Source of the DNA: Verrucomicrobiota bacterium
GTDB lineage: Bacteria > Verrucomicrobiota > Verrucomicrobiia > Opitutales > Opitutaceae
Direction of reading: 5' to 3'
Assembly: GCA_023426435.1 (NCBI GenBank)
Contig: JAFAAS010000185.1
Location: 43,968 to 107,967 of the forward strand
DNA length: 64,000 bases
The translations under genes and the position numbers were made by a program. Numbering within the stretch: the first letter of the stretch is position 1; every line of letters starts with the position of its first letter. Below the pieces are notes generated by a model that had not been told where the DNA came from, did no database searches, and saw only the letters and a list, made by a program, of their open reading frames with translations. Positions 1-7,767 of this stretch are shown in pieces.

Positions 1-29
1 GGCTCCGTTTCGACGGAGCCGTTTTTTTT
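1..29 (+). terminator. Rho-independent terminator of a gene left of the window
   Basis: A 7-bp perfect stem (ggctccg at 1-7, cggagcc at 14-20) with a 6-nt loop is followed by eight T residues at 22-29. The T tract is on the plus strand only, so it ends a transcript entering from the left. Confidence 0.85.
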
Positions 30-83
30 AGCGGGACGAGTGTTCGCGGCGGGTGACGGAGTGACGCCCTCCTGGGGGGGGCG

Positions 84-569
84 TCAGCCGCGGCGGGCGG
101 CTTCGATTTTGGCGATGTCGATCTTGCCCATTGTCATCATGGCTTCGAAGGCGCGCCTGGCTTCGTCGCCACCGGCGGCCATCGCTTCGGTGAGCGCACG
201 CGGGGTGATCTGCCAGTTGAGGCCCCACTTGTCCTTGCACCAGCCGCAGGCGCTTTCCTGACCGCCGTTGGAGACGATGGCGTTCCAGTAGCGGTCGGTT
301 TCTTCCTGCGTGTCGGTCGCGATCTGGAAGGAGAAAGCTTCGCTGTGCGCGAAGGCGGGCCCGCCATTCAGGCCGAGGCAGGGGATCCCGCAGACGGTGA
401 AATGGACGGTGAGCACATCGCCCGCTTTGCCCGACGGGTAATCGCTGGGAGCGTGGTGAACGGCGGTGACTTTGCTGTCGGGGAACGTGGCGGCGTAGAA
501 GTGCGCGGCTTCTTCGGCGTCGCGGTTGAACCAGAGGCAGATCGTGTTTTTCGGGATGGTCGTTTTCAT
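84..569 (-). CDS. VOC-superfamily PhnB-like protein
   Basis: This 161-residue protein belongs to the PhnB / 3-dmu-9_3-mt branch of the vicinal-oxygen-chelate fold. The N-terminus (TICLWFNRDAEEAAHFYAA) has the typical LWF..DAEEA..FY pattern, a central AFSFQIATDTQEETDRYW segment follows, and the C-terminal half carries CGWCKDKWGLNWQITP and a FEAMMTMGKIDIA tail; all are usual in this family. Such proteins are small cytosolic dimers of mostly unknown substrate. The ATG at 567-569 was chosen because homology begins there; the open frame extends upstream to 710 only through repeat DNA. The stop codon is part of a hairpin (62-86). No operon partner is evident. Confidence 0.88.
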   Translation of the reverse strand: MKTTIPKNTICLWFNRDAEEAAHFYAATFPDSKVTAVHHAPSDYPSGKAGDVLTVHFTVCGIPCLGLNGGPAFAHSEAFSFQIATDTQEETDRYWNAIVSNGGQESACGWCKDKWGLNWQITPRALTEAMAAGGDEARRAFEAMMTMGKIDIAKIEAARRG

Positions 570-615
570 GCGAGTGGGGATGCGTGCTTGAACCTTACGA
601 CGAAGGACGGAGCGA

Positions 616-745
616 CGGGTGGACACGAAAGACCCAAAAACGCTGAAACGCTGACATGCTGAAAAGCTGAAAAGCTGAAACGCGGCGCCGGAATGATTCC
701 GCTCGACCACGAATGGACGCGAATTCGCACGAATGAAGGGCCGGG
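616..745. repeat. Dispersed repeat cluster (gctgaaa words plus ACCACGAATGGAC unit)
   Basis: Positions 640-683 hold five tandem copies of a gctgaaa/gctgaca word. Positions 687-744 hold a unit that begins gccggaatgattcc, continues with accacgaatggacgcgaatt and ends in a gaaggg-ccgg motif. A second, similar unit lies at 5142-5201, and shorter relatives at 5067-5095 and 36119-36148. The whole 570-767 gap between two genes consists of such material. Confidence 0.75.
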
Positions 746-767
746 TCGGAGGACCCGTGTCTGCGAT

Positions 768-1640
768 TTATTTTAGTCCAAAGAGAGTGCGGGCGTTTTC
801 GTAGCGGATCCTGGCTTTCTCGGATTCGTCGAGGGGGAGTTGCTCGAGGGCGTCGACGTTTTGTTTGAGCGAAAACTGCGGGTAGTCGGAGCCGAGCAGG
901 ATGTTTTCGATGCCGACATTGCGCAGCGTCCAGACGAACTCGTCCTCGACGGGCGAATCGGCGAACAAGGTGACGACGGCGGAGATGTCGAAGTAGATGT
1001 TGTCGCCGAAGAGACCCTGCGCGGTGCGGATGAGTTTGAGGACGTTCCAGAAGCGGAAATTCATGCCGCCGAGGTGGGCGAAGATGAACTTCGTTTTGGG
1101 TGCTTTGAGCGCGAGGTTGAAGAGCTTCTCGCTGTCGCCCGGGAGGATATTGGCGTTGTCGGTGAGGACGATGACGCCGAGTTCGCCGGCGCGTTGGACG
1201 AGCGTGAGCACGCGCGGATCGTCGGGATCGAAGCGCTGGGTGTGCGCGTGGATCTTCAGGACTTTCACGCCGGCGGCGGCGATGCGTTCCAGTTCCTGCA
1301 GAGCGGCGTCGCCGTCGTAAGGATGGACGGTGGCGATCGGCAGCAGCTTGGGATGTTGGGAGGCGAGCGCGATGAGACCATTGTTGCGGGCCTGAATTTC
1401 GGCGGGTCGGCCGGCGAGTGCCTGGTTCATGCCGCCGAACCACATGCCGCCGAGGCCGGCTACTTCGAGTTGGCTGTCTTTTAGCTGCGCTTCATACGCC
1501 TGCAACGAGGCGTCGTCGTGCCAGAGGTGAACGTGCACGTCGAAGAGCGGCGACTGGGCGGTTGCGGTTTGCGACGAGCAGAGCAGGAGCGCGACGCACA
1601 GGACGGAAAGTCGACGGGCGAAACGGGGAACGAGGAGCAT
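768..1640 (-). CDS. Exported amidohydrolase-family (metal-dependent TIM-barrel) hydrolase
   Basis: A 290-residue protein with a signal peptide (residues 1-29: Arg-rich start, LSVLCVALLLCSS core, cleavage after TATAQ). The mature part looks like the amidohydrolase_2 family: LFDVHVHLWH carries the HxH metal ligands, VKVLKIHAHTQ the Lys/His strand, FIFAHLGGMN a further His, and NILLGSDYPQFS the conserved Asp. It should therefore be a periplasmic metal-dependent hydrolase or decarboxylase; the substrate cannot be read from sequence. The ATG at 1640 directly precedes the signal peptide. The next gene on the strand, upstream, is the NYN protein 30 bp away, so they may be co-transcribed. Confidence 0.85.
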   Translation of the reverse strand: MLLVPRFARRLSVLCVALLLCSSQTATAQSPLFDVHVHLWHDDASLQAYEAQLKDSQLEVAGLGGMWFGGMNQALAGRPAEIQARNNGLIALASQHPKLLPIATVHPYDGDAALQELERIAAAGVKVLKIHAHTQRFDPDDPRVLTLVQRAGELGVIVLTDNANILPGDSEKLFNLALKAPKTKFIFAHLGGMNFRFWNVLKLIRTAQGLFGDNIYFDISAVVTLFADSPVEDEFVWTLRNVGIENILLGSDYPQFSLKQNVDALEQLPLDESEKARIRYENARTLFGLK

Positions 1641-1670
1641 GGGACTTTTGTGAATGGTGGGTAAGGCGAA

Positions 1671-2393
1671 CTAGGAAGCGGCGGGTGGTTTTGGGGACAT
1701 CGGGGTGGGGATCTGAGATTGGTAGGTGATCGCGTTGTTGGAGCCGATGGTGAGCAGTCCGGCGGCGGCGAGGGAGTCGATTTTTTGGTTGAGCTCGGTT
1801 TCGGAGAGCCGGTTGCCGTAGCAGTTGCTGATGTGGCTGAGGAGGCTCTTTTTCGTTTTCGGGCGCGGGCTGCCGTCGGTGCGCAAACGCGTGACGAGTT
1901 TTTCCAGCACCTCGTCCGAAGCGTCGATGGGTGCGGAAGTCGCGGTGATGGAAGCCGCGGGTGTTTTCTTCTTCGGAGCGGTTTTCTTTTTGGGCGTGGT
2001 TCGCGCGGCGGCGGAGGGGAGGAAAGGTAGTTCGCCGAACGAGGCGCAGCGCGACGCGGCTACGTGGGCGCTTGCGAGGTGAGCGAGCAGCGGGTCGAAA
2101 TCCTTGTCGCGCGACACGACATGAAGCGTGCTGCCGGGCGAGCTGGCGGCGGCGCGTCCGAGATGATAAGCGAGGATGAGATCGAGAGCGTTGCGACCGG
2201 CGACGTCGGTTTGGATCAGCGCCACCTTGCTGGCGTGGCGGCTGACCTGGAGCGCGAGTTTCATATCGATTTTCGTCTGCGTCTTGCCGATCAGGACGGT
2301 CACGAAAACGGCGAGAGGAGCGATGGCGTCGAGATCGAAGGTCGGAACGTTTTCGAAATCGACGAAGACAAGATGGGCGGGGTGGCCGGACAT
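1671..2393 (-). CDS. NYN/PIN-like nuclease-fold protein with C-terminal helical domain
   Basis: The 240-residue product begins with a PIN/NYN-like domain: LVFVDFENVP (first acidic strand), an internal GRNALDLILAYHLG segment and HVVSRDKDFDPLLAHL (the acidic SxDxDF motif) match the arrangement of four acidic residues seen in this fold (about residues 8-120). A Lys/Ala/Pro-rich linker (about 132-155) leads to a C-terminal domain (160-225) that may be a small winged helix. NYN/PIN proteins usually cut or bind RNA, so a role in RNA metabolism is likely but unproven. A degenerate copy of the last ~20 codons of this domain exists at 7078-7150. Confidence 0.75.
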   Translation of the reverse strand: MSGHPAHLVFVDFENVPTFDLDAIAPLAVFVTVLIGKTQTKIDMKLALQVSRHASKVALIQTDVAGRNALDLILAYHLGRAAASSPGSTLHVVSRDKDFDPLLAHLASAHVAASRCASFGELPFLPSAAARTTPKKKTAPKKKTPAASITATSAPIDASDEVLEKLVTRLRTDGSPRPKTKKSLLSHISNCYGNRLSETELNQKIDSLAAAGLLTIGSNNAITYQSQIPTPMSPKPPAAS

Positions 2394-2454
2394 GGAGTGG
2401 GTGGCGTGGACGAGGGGCGAGGCTAAATCGGGGCGTTTAGAGCATCTTCAGAAA

Positions 2455-2560
2455 AACGATAGCCCTTCAGGTGAACCACAGAGGCACAGAGGCACGGAGA
2501 GATCCCGTGGCCTTCCTCTGTGTGCTCGGTGCCTTCGTGGTTCAAATCGGGATTTCCGAT
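2455..2560. repeat. Inverted pair of ACCACAGAGGCACAGAG repeats
   Basis: A copy reading gaaccacagaggcacagagg starts near 2471, and an inverted copy (ctctgtgtgctcggtgcctt followed by cgtggttc) ends near 2544, so the whole can fold as one long hairpin. The same word (ccacagagacacggagacac) lies between leuC and leuD at 58554-58580. A 74-codon frame through it on the minus strand is a translated repeat (NHEGTEHTEE), not a gene. Confidence 0.75.
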
Positions 2561-2665
2561 TCGGCCGACGGCCATAACATTATTTAATATGCTATAGGTC
2601 CGCGGCGACCTTGGCGACGGTGCACGCGAGGGGGTGGTGCTTTTCACGGTTGGGCGTCGCGCGTT

Positions 2666-3322
2666 CTACATGTCGCGGTCACGAGAAAAGCCCAGCGCGC
2701 GGAGCTCGTTCAAATGAAACGGAGCGGAGGCGAGCACGTCCTGAAGTTTTGCGAGGGCGTCGGCGAGCGTCGGCACATCGCAGGTGGCGAGGTCGTCGTC
2801 GCTGTCGTGGAGATGGACGCCCCAAGCACTGGCCGGGTCGGCGCTGAGTTGGAGGAGCGAGCCGTGCAGATAGTTGCCGGGGATTCCGGGATGGGCGCCG
2901 GCGCCGGGCACGAGAATAAGGGTGTGCACGGGATCGCGCGCGATGACACCGCCGTGTTTGCGGTGATGCGCCGGGCGACCGACCACACGAAGCCGGAGGC
3001 TCTCGGCTTTGGCGTGGAGCGCGGTGGGCAACGAGGCGACGTAGCGATCGAAGATGGCGGCGTTGGGCTCGAGCGCGTCGGGGTCGATGGTGCCGTTGTT
3101 GAGGGCTTCGAGATTGTTGGCGTGGAAACAGGGGCGCGCGGTCAGCGAACGCACGGTGACGAAACCGCCGGCGTGATCGGCGTCGGGATAAATTTGATGT
3201 GAGGCTTGGAGGCGTCGGAGCGCGTCCTGATAGGCCGGCGTTGACGGGACTGCGCCGGTGGGGCTGCGTTCGATCAGATCGAGGACATTGTGATCGAACT
3301 CCGCGTGGGGATCGTGGGGCAT
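2666..3322 (-). CDS. Protein of unknown function
   Basis: I do not recognise this 218-residue soluble protein. It starts MPHDPHAEFDHNVLDLIERS and has no signal peptide, membrane segment or familiar catalytic motif. Visible conserved-looking stretches are YPDADHAGGFVTVRSL, RPCFHANNLEALNNG, a basic LRVVGRPAHHRKHGG, and GVHLHDSDDDLATCDVPTLADALAKL near the end. The His/Asp-rich stretches could bind metal, which is only a guess. The ATG at 3322 is preferred because the 32 upstream codons are Pro/Arg-rich and contain repeat-like DNA. Codon use matches real genes of the window (strong third-position GC), which supports it being coding. Confidence 0.7.
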   Translation of the reverse strand: MPHDPHAEFDHNVLDLIERSPTGAVPSTPAYQDALRRLQASHQIYPDADHAGGFVTVRSLTARPCFHANNLEALNNGTIDPDALEPNAAIFDRYVASLPTALHAKAESLRLRVVGRPAHHRKHGGVIARDPVHTLILVPGAGAHPGIPGNYLHGSLLQLSADPASAWGVHLHDSDDDLATCDVPTLADALAKLQDVLASAPFHLNELRALGFSRDRDM

Positions 3323-3519
3323 GGTGCGATCCAAGGCGGGCGTTGGCGGGAAGACGAGGATTTGTAACGACGGATGGATACGGATGGACACGGGTGGGGG
3401 AAGGAGGACGGGCGCCACGAATGGAAGCGAAGAGGCACGAATCGGCGGCGGAGGGTTTATCGCGCGCCGGCGGGCGAAGTTGGCGTTGCGAGAAGGGAGT
3501 GTGGGTTCACGATGCGGAG

Positions 3520-5049
3520 ATGGCTTCCGCCTTGTTGACGTTTCAGTCGGTCGAGTTCGCGCATCCGGGGATGACGGCGCCGTTGTTTTCCGATTTGACG
3601 GTGCAGTTTCCGTCGGGATGGACGGGCATCGTGGGGCCGAATGGCGCGGGGAAGACGACGTTGCTAAAAGTCGCGACGGGCGAGCTGAGCGCGCAAAGCG
3701 GTGTGGTGCAGCGGCAGGGACTCGCGTTGTATGTGGCGCAGCGCACGGATGAGCCGCCGGAGTTTTTCGAGGATTTCATCTGGGCGCCCGACGCGGGTGT
3801 GCTCAAGGCGCGTCTGCGCGTGAGCGAGGAATGGCCGGAGCGCTGGTCGACGCTGAGTCATGGCGAGCGGAAACGCGCGCAGATCGCGGTGGCGTTGTGG
3901 CGCGAACCGGCGGTGCTAGCACTCGACGAGCCGAGCAATCACATCGACGCGGAAGCGCGGCGGTTGTTGTGGCAGGCGTTGCGGGAGTTTGGCGGGATCG
4001 GCCTGCTGGTGAGTCACGATCGCACGCTGCTCGACGAGCTGTGCACGCAATGCCTGTTGCTCGATCCGCCGGATGCGGTGATGCGGCCGGGCGGGGTGAC
4101 GGAGGCGTTGGAGCAGCAGGAACGGGAGGAGCACTCGGCGCGCAACGCCAGTGAAGCGTTGCAGCGCACGGCGAACCGCCTGCAGGCGGAGGCGCAACGC
4201 CGGCGGGTGATCGCGGAGCAGAAGGCGGCCGCGGCGCGCGGCTCGAAGCAGAAGAAGATTCCGGCGAACGACCACGATGGACGCGCGATGCGCAATCTCG
4301 CCAAGGTGTCTGGCAAGGATGCTTATGCGGGAAGGATGGTGGCGCAGATGAACCAGCGCGCGAGAAAAGTGAACGCGCAGCGCGCGGACATTACGGTGAA
4401 GAAGCGCTATGAGACGGGCATTTGGGTCGAAGGGGCTTCGTTCATGCCGCGGGATTTTTTGCTGCGTTTGCCGGCGGGTCAGTTGCCGCTGGGTGGCGGA
4501 CGCGTGTTGCGATTTCCCGATCTGGAAATCGGCGGAACGAGCCGCATCGCGTTGAGAGGTGCGAATGGTTTGGGGAAGAGCACGCTCGTGCGGCATGTGT
4601 TGGAGCGGCTGCAATTGCCGGAGGAGAAGATCGTGACGGTGCCGCAGGAAATCACGGCGGAGGAATCGCGGACGTTGTTGGAGGCGGTCAAGCGACTGCC
4701 GAATGACGAGCGCGGCCGCGTGATGACGACGATCAGCCGGCTGGGGTCGCGACCGGCGCGGTTGTTGGAAAGCGCGCTGCCGAGTCCGGGTGAAGTGCGC
4801 AAGCTGCTGCTCGCAATCGGCATTGTGCGCGGGCCGCATCTGATCGTGATGGACGAGCCGACGAATCACATGGATTTGCCGGGCATCGTTTGTCTCGAGG
4901 AGGCCCTCGCGGATTGTCCCTGTGCGATGTTGCTCGTGAGCCACGACGAAGCGTTTCTCGAGAAGATCACGGAGACGGACTGGCGGTTGGTGAAGGACGA
5001 CGGCGGGGATTCGCGAGTGGAGGTCGAGACTCTGGCGAGACGGGTCTGA
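3520..5049 (+). CDS. ABC-F family ATPase (duplicated ABC domains, no membrane part)
   Basis: This 509-residue protein has two ABC nucleotide-binding domains. Domain 1 has Walker A GPNGAGKTT, signature LSHGERKRAQIA, Walker B VLALDEPSNHID and switch LVSHD. Domain 2 has Walker A GANGLGKST, a degraded signature (SPGEVRKLLLA) and Walker B LIVMDEPTNHMD, LLVSHDE. A charged alpha-helical linker (about 205-285, RTANRLQAEAQRRRVIAEQK) separates them, as in ABC-F proteins that act on ribosomes (translation factors, or antibiotic resistance by ribosomal protection). No transmembrane segment is present. The ATG at 3520 begins the first strand of domain 1; the 107 upstream codons in frame are not homologous to anything. 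Which ABC-F subfamily it is cannot be decided here. Confidence 0.92.
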   Translation: MASALLTFQSVEFAHPGMTAPLFSDLTVQFPSGWTGIVGPNGAGKTTLLKVATGELSAQSGVVQRQGLALYVAQRTDEPPEFFEDFIWAPDAGVLKARLRVSEEWPERWSTLSHGERKRAQIAVALWREPAVLALDEPSNHIDAEARRLLWQALREFGGIGLLVSHDRTLLDELCTQCLLLDPPDAVMRPGGVTEALEQQEREEHSARNASEALQRTANRLQAEAQRRRVIAEQKAAAARGSKQKKIPANDHDGRAMRNLAKVSGKDAYAGRMVAQMNQRARKVNAQRADITVKKRYETGIWVEGASFMPRDFLLRLPAGQLPLGGGRVLRFPDLEIGGTSRIALRGANGLGKSTLVRHVLERLQLPEEKIVTVPQEITAEESRTLLEAVKRLPNDERGRVMTTISRLGSRPARLLESALPSPGEVRKLLLAIGIVRGPHLIVMDEPTNHMDLPGIVCLEEALADCPCAMLLVSHDEAFLEKITETDWRLVKDDGGDSRVEVETLARRV

Positions 5050-5230
5050 GCGGGGGACCGGTTTAGACCACGGATGGGCACGAATTCACACGAAGGGCAG
5101 AGCCGGTTGGGAGATCAGAATTCTAAGGGCGCGGAAACGTGGAGCCGGAATGATTCGGTTTAAACCACGGATGGACGCGGATTCACACGGATGAAGAGCC
5201 GGTGAGGAAATAGGATTTTCGGAAGGCTGA
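5050..5230. repeat. Two copies of the ACCACGGATGGAC repeat unit
   Basis: The 248-bp gap after the ABC-F gene is mostly repeat. Copy one (5067-5095) reads accacggatgggcacgaatt followed by cacacgaag. Copy two (5142-5201) starts gccggaatgattcgg and contains accacggatggacgcggatt plus cacacggatgaagagccgg, matching 687-744 over about 58 bp. No gene was seen in it. Confidence 0.75.
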
Positions 5231-5297
5231 AACGTGACGGACGTCAGCGGCGAACGGGCTCGCGGGAGCGCGGGAGGGGCGTCACGTTGCGGGACGC

Positions 5298-6155
5298 ATG
5301 GCTCTGATTGGAAAACGCAACACGCTCCGCATTCTTCGCGCGGCGACTCCGGGACTTTATCTCGATGGCGGGCCGCTCGGGGAGATTTTGCTGCCCGGGC
5401 GATATATTCCGAAAGGCGCGCGGGCGGGCCAGACGATCGACGTGTTCGTGTATCGAGATTCTGAGGACAGGCTGGTCGCGACGACGGAGACGCCTTTTGC
5501 CGAGGTGGGGGAGTTTGCGTTGTTGCGAGTCGTGAACGTGACGGCGGGGGTGGGCGCGTTTTTGGATTGGGGATTGGAGAGGGATCTATTGTTGCCGATG
5601 CGGGAACTCGGCGGGCCGGTGAGGCGGGGCGATTGGGTTTTGGTGTATGTTTCGCTGGATTCGAGAACGGAGCGGATTGTCGCGAGTGGGCGGATCAACC
5701 GGCATTTGAACCTGACGCCGGCGACGTATGCGGAAGGGCAGGCGGTGAAGCTGATCGTGGCGGGGGAAACTCCGCTCGGCTACAACGTGATCGTCGAGCA
5801 TGCGCACCGCGGATTGTTGTATCGCTCGGAACTCGCGGGACCGTTGACGCTGGGCGAGCCGCTGGACGGTTTTGTGCGTCGCGTGCGACCGGATGGGAAG
5901 ATCGATTGTGCGCTGGATCGCGCGGGCTTTCAGCGGATCGAGCCGATTGCGCAGGACATTCTGGAAACGCTGAAGGTGGCGGGAGGGGCGTTGCCGTTGC
6001 ACGACAACAGTTCGCCAGAGGAAATTCGCGCGGCGCTTGGCATCAGCAAGAAGGCGTTCAAGCAGGCGATCGGGGGGCTGTTTCGTGAGCGGTTGATTTT
6101 TATCAATGCGCGCGAGATCCGGCTGGTGCCGCGGGGAGAGGGCGGAGGGTCATAG
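5298..6155 (+). CDS. cvfB: CvfB-type S1-like RNA-binding protein
   Basis: The 285-residue protein matches the CvfB/YitL family over its length. Its N-terminal S1-like barrel reads LGEILLPGRYIPKGARAGQT and is followed by VFVYRDSEDRLVATTETP, a phrase typical of the family. The second S1-like unit (VGAFLDWGLERDLLLP), the third (GLLYRSELAGPLTLGEPLDG) and the C-terminal winged helix (SSPEEIRAALGISKKAFKQAIGGLFRERLI) are in the expected order. CvfB proteins bind RNA and affect virulence or growth gene expression in Gram-positive bacteria; the exact role here is unknown. The ATG at 5298 is followed at once by family homology. It lies alone on its strand, with the 248-bp repeat region upstream. Confidence 0.93.
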   Translation: MALIGKRNTLRILRAATPGLYLDGGPLGEILLPGRYIPKGARAGQTIDVFVYRDSEDRLVATTETPFAEVGEFALLRVVNVTAGVGAFLDWGLERDLLLPMRELGGPVRRGDWVLVYVSLDSRTERIVASGRINRHLNLTPATYAEGQAVKLIVAGETPLGYNVIVEHAHRGLLYRSELAGPLTLGEPLDGFVRRVRPDGKIDCALDRAGFQRIEPIAQDILETLKVAGGALPLHDNSSPEEIRAALGISKKAFKQAIGGLFRERLIFINAREIRLVPRGEGGGS

Positions 6156-6210
6156 TAACGTGCAGAGCGAGTTGGGGTAGGTTTTGAGGAAGGCTGAGGG
6201 CTCACAAGAA

Positions 6211-7071
6211 CTACGAAGCGGCGAGCGGAGTTGGGGGTGGCGGGGGCGGCGGCGAAACCAGCGAGCGGCGTTTGAACCAAAACGCTAATGCACCGACGGG
6301 CAATGAGACGGAGACGATCCATGGCGAATAGATGCTCGCGGCGAAAGCGCTGACGCCGAGGAGGTGAAGCGAAATAGGAGAGAAGCTGATTTCTCCCGTG
6401 GTCCAGTTGAGCGACGAGGAGGTGAGGCCAAGAAGAATGAAGATCATCCAGAGCCACTTGCGCGGGAGATTTGGGGTGCGTGCACAAACGATCAGCGTGG
6501 TGACGATGAAAAGCGGGATGGCCATAGCGCTACCAATGAAAACGTAGTGCTGGGTGCGGGCGTTTTTGAAGGAGAGCGCGTTGATCTCCTGCAGCGACGC
6601 GGCGAGGGGTTGAGCGCGCATGCCGATGATTTGGGGGGCGCTGCTTGGGAATTCACGCCAGGCGGCGTTGACGAGGATCCATTTGGAAGCGTAGCCGAAT
6701 TGATAGGTGAGATTGTAGTCCGTGTGGTTGTTAAATGAGGTGTGGGTGTAGTATCCGACAAGATTGGTGACAGCCGGCGGTTCCGCGGGCAGGAGCGAGC
6801 GCATCTCCCGCAGCTGCGCGATCTCGTTTCCTGAACGCAGCTGTGGCTCCAGTTCGGCGGCGAGAGCGTCGAGGTCGCCGTCGATGAGACGTTGGATATA
6901 GGTGCGCGCGATCTGCTCTTTCTCGTCGTTGGCAAATTGCTCGATCATCGTGGCGGGCGAGCAGCCGGTGAGAAGGACGATGAAGAGGAAGGCGCAGGCG
7001 GAGAGGTGAGATTTCAGGAGCGCGGTGAGAATGCCAGCGAGCGGGGGCGTGTTGGGCGATCGTGACGACAT
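6211..7071 (-). CDS. Lipoprotein-like membrane protein of unknown function
   Basis: The 286-residue product has a lipoprotein signal sequence (FLFIVLLTGCSPATM, lipobox LTGC at about residues 34-37), an extracytoplasmic domain of about 130 residues (DEKEQIARTYIQRLIDGDLDALAAELEP resembles a small alpha/beta fold seen in DUF3887-like or NTF2-like domains) and then three or four transmembrane helices (about 180-270), ending in a Pro-rich tail. Lipid anchor plus membrane helices is unusual, so the cysteine may instead sit in a first membrane helix. I do not recognise the family. It is followed downstream by nothing on its strand and preceded by the frameshifted lipoprotein, so both may once have been one operon. 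Confidence 0.7.
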   Translation of the reverse strand: MSSRSPNTPPLAGILTALLKSHLSACAFLFIVLLTGCSPATMIEQFANDEKEQIARTYIQRLIDGDLDALAAELEPQLRSGNEIAQLREMRSLLPAEPPAVTNLVGYYTHTSFNNHTDYNLTYQFGYASKWILVNAAWREFPSSAPQIIGMRAQPLAASLQEINALSFKNARTQHYVFIGSAMAIPLFIVTTLIVCARTPNLPRKWLWMIFILLGLTSSSLNWTTGEISFSPISLHLLGVSAFAASIYSPWIVSVSLPVGALAFWFKRRSLVSPPPPPPPTPLAAS

Positions 7072-7077
7072 GAGGAG

Positions 7078-7150
7078 ATGTCCTGGAATCGGTAGGTAAT
7101 CGCGTCGGCCGAGCGGAGGGTGAGCAGGCCGTTAGCAGTCGAGTTTCGAT
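7078..7150 (-). pseudogene. Fragment of a second NYN-type gene (C-terminal end only)
   Basis: Read on the minus strand this stretch gives NGLLTLRSADAITYRFQ, which matches the C-terminal GLLTIGSNNAITYQSQ of the NYN protein at 1671-2393; about two thirds of bases agree over 60 bp and the reading frame is kept. Nothing of the PIN/NYN domain itself remains nearby, so this is a decayed or recombined tail, not a gene. It lies between two lipoprotein genes, in the same frame as the first part of the frameshifted one. Confidence 0.6.
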
Positions 7151-7203
7151 GAAGGGGGCGGTGTCGATCCGCGCAGGATAGGGTGGTCCGTGGGACTCTG
7201 TTG

Positions 7204-7742
7204 CTACCGGGTGCTGGCGTAGGCCGCGGCGATCGCTTGCTGTATTTGCTCTCTATTCCTCGCGAGCGCGGGAGGCTTGGCGTTCTTGACCATCCATCGC
7301 CGTTTTTCTTTTTCAGCGTGTAGCGCTGATAGCCGAGCATCCCCATTGTTAGGGCGTGAGCCAGTCCATGTTGTGGCCCTCCGGTCCCCGCTTTCCATTC
7401 TGTCCAAGTGTTATCCCAATAGCGAAATTGTTCGCAGGAGACGCTTACCGTATAGCGGTGGGTAACGCCGTTCATTCGGTCCGTATCAGTCACTTTCAGC
7501 GGCTGAAGTTGAATGAAGGGTTTGTTGAGCTCTATTAGGCGGAATTTTCCCGCGGCGGTTTTAGTTTCCAACGCGGACCAGCGGCCGTCGCGCTCAATGA
7601 ACCTCTGGTTGAGCACACTCATCGCGAAAACTTCGGCTTCGTTCAGCGCCCGGGTCTCAGTTTTCTCGGCGCAACCTATTAGGCCCAGCATTGGAAAGAG
7701 AGCCATCACGCCTGCTAGCAGCTGCTTAAGGTCGAACCGCAT
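7204..7742 (-). pseudogene. Lipoprotein gene with a one-base frameshift
   Basis: The start (ATG at 7742) gives a lipoprotein signal: MRFDLKQLLAGVMALFPMLG then LIGCAEKTET, lipobox LIGC. The frame holds up to GYQRYTLKKKNGDGW near 7293 and then runs into Ser/Pro/Arg-rich nonsense. In the next frame, from about 7300, the sequence MVKNAKPPALARNREQIQQA runs to a stop at 7204 with a normal amphipathic end. The two parts together span 539 bp, one short of a multiple of three, which fits loss of a single base, probably in the gaaaaagaaaaac run at 7301-7316. It may be a true mutation or a sequencing error. The function of the protein family is unknown to me. Confidence 0.7.
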
Positions 7743-7767
7743 TTTCTTTATAGAGCTCCGGAGTGCA

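Noticed and set aside
2423..2647. 74-codon minus-strand frame
   Set aside because: Its middle (NHEGTEHTEEGHG) is the translation of the ccacagagg repeat and the rest has no protein-like features.
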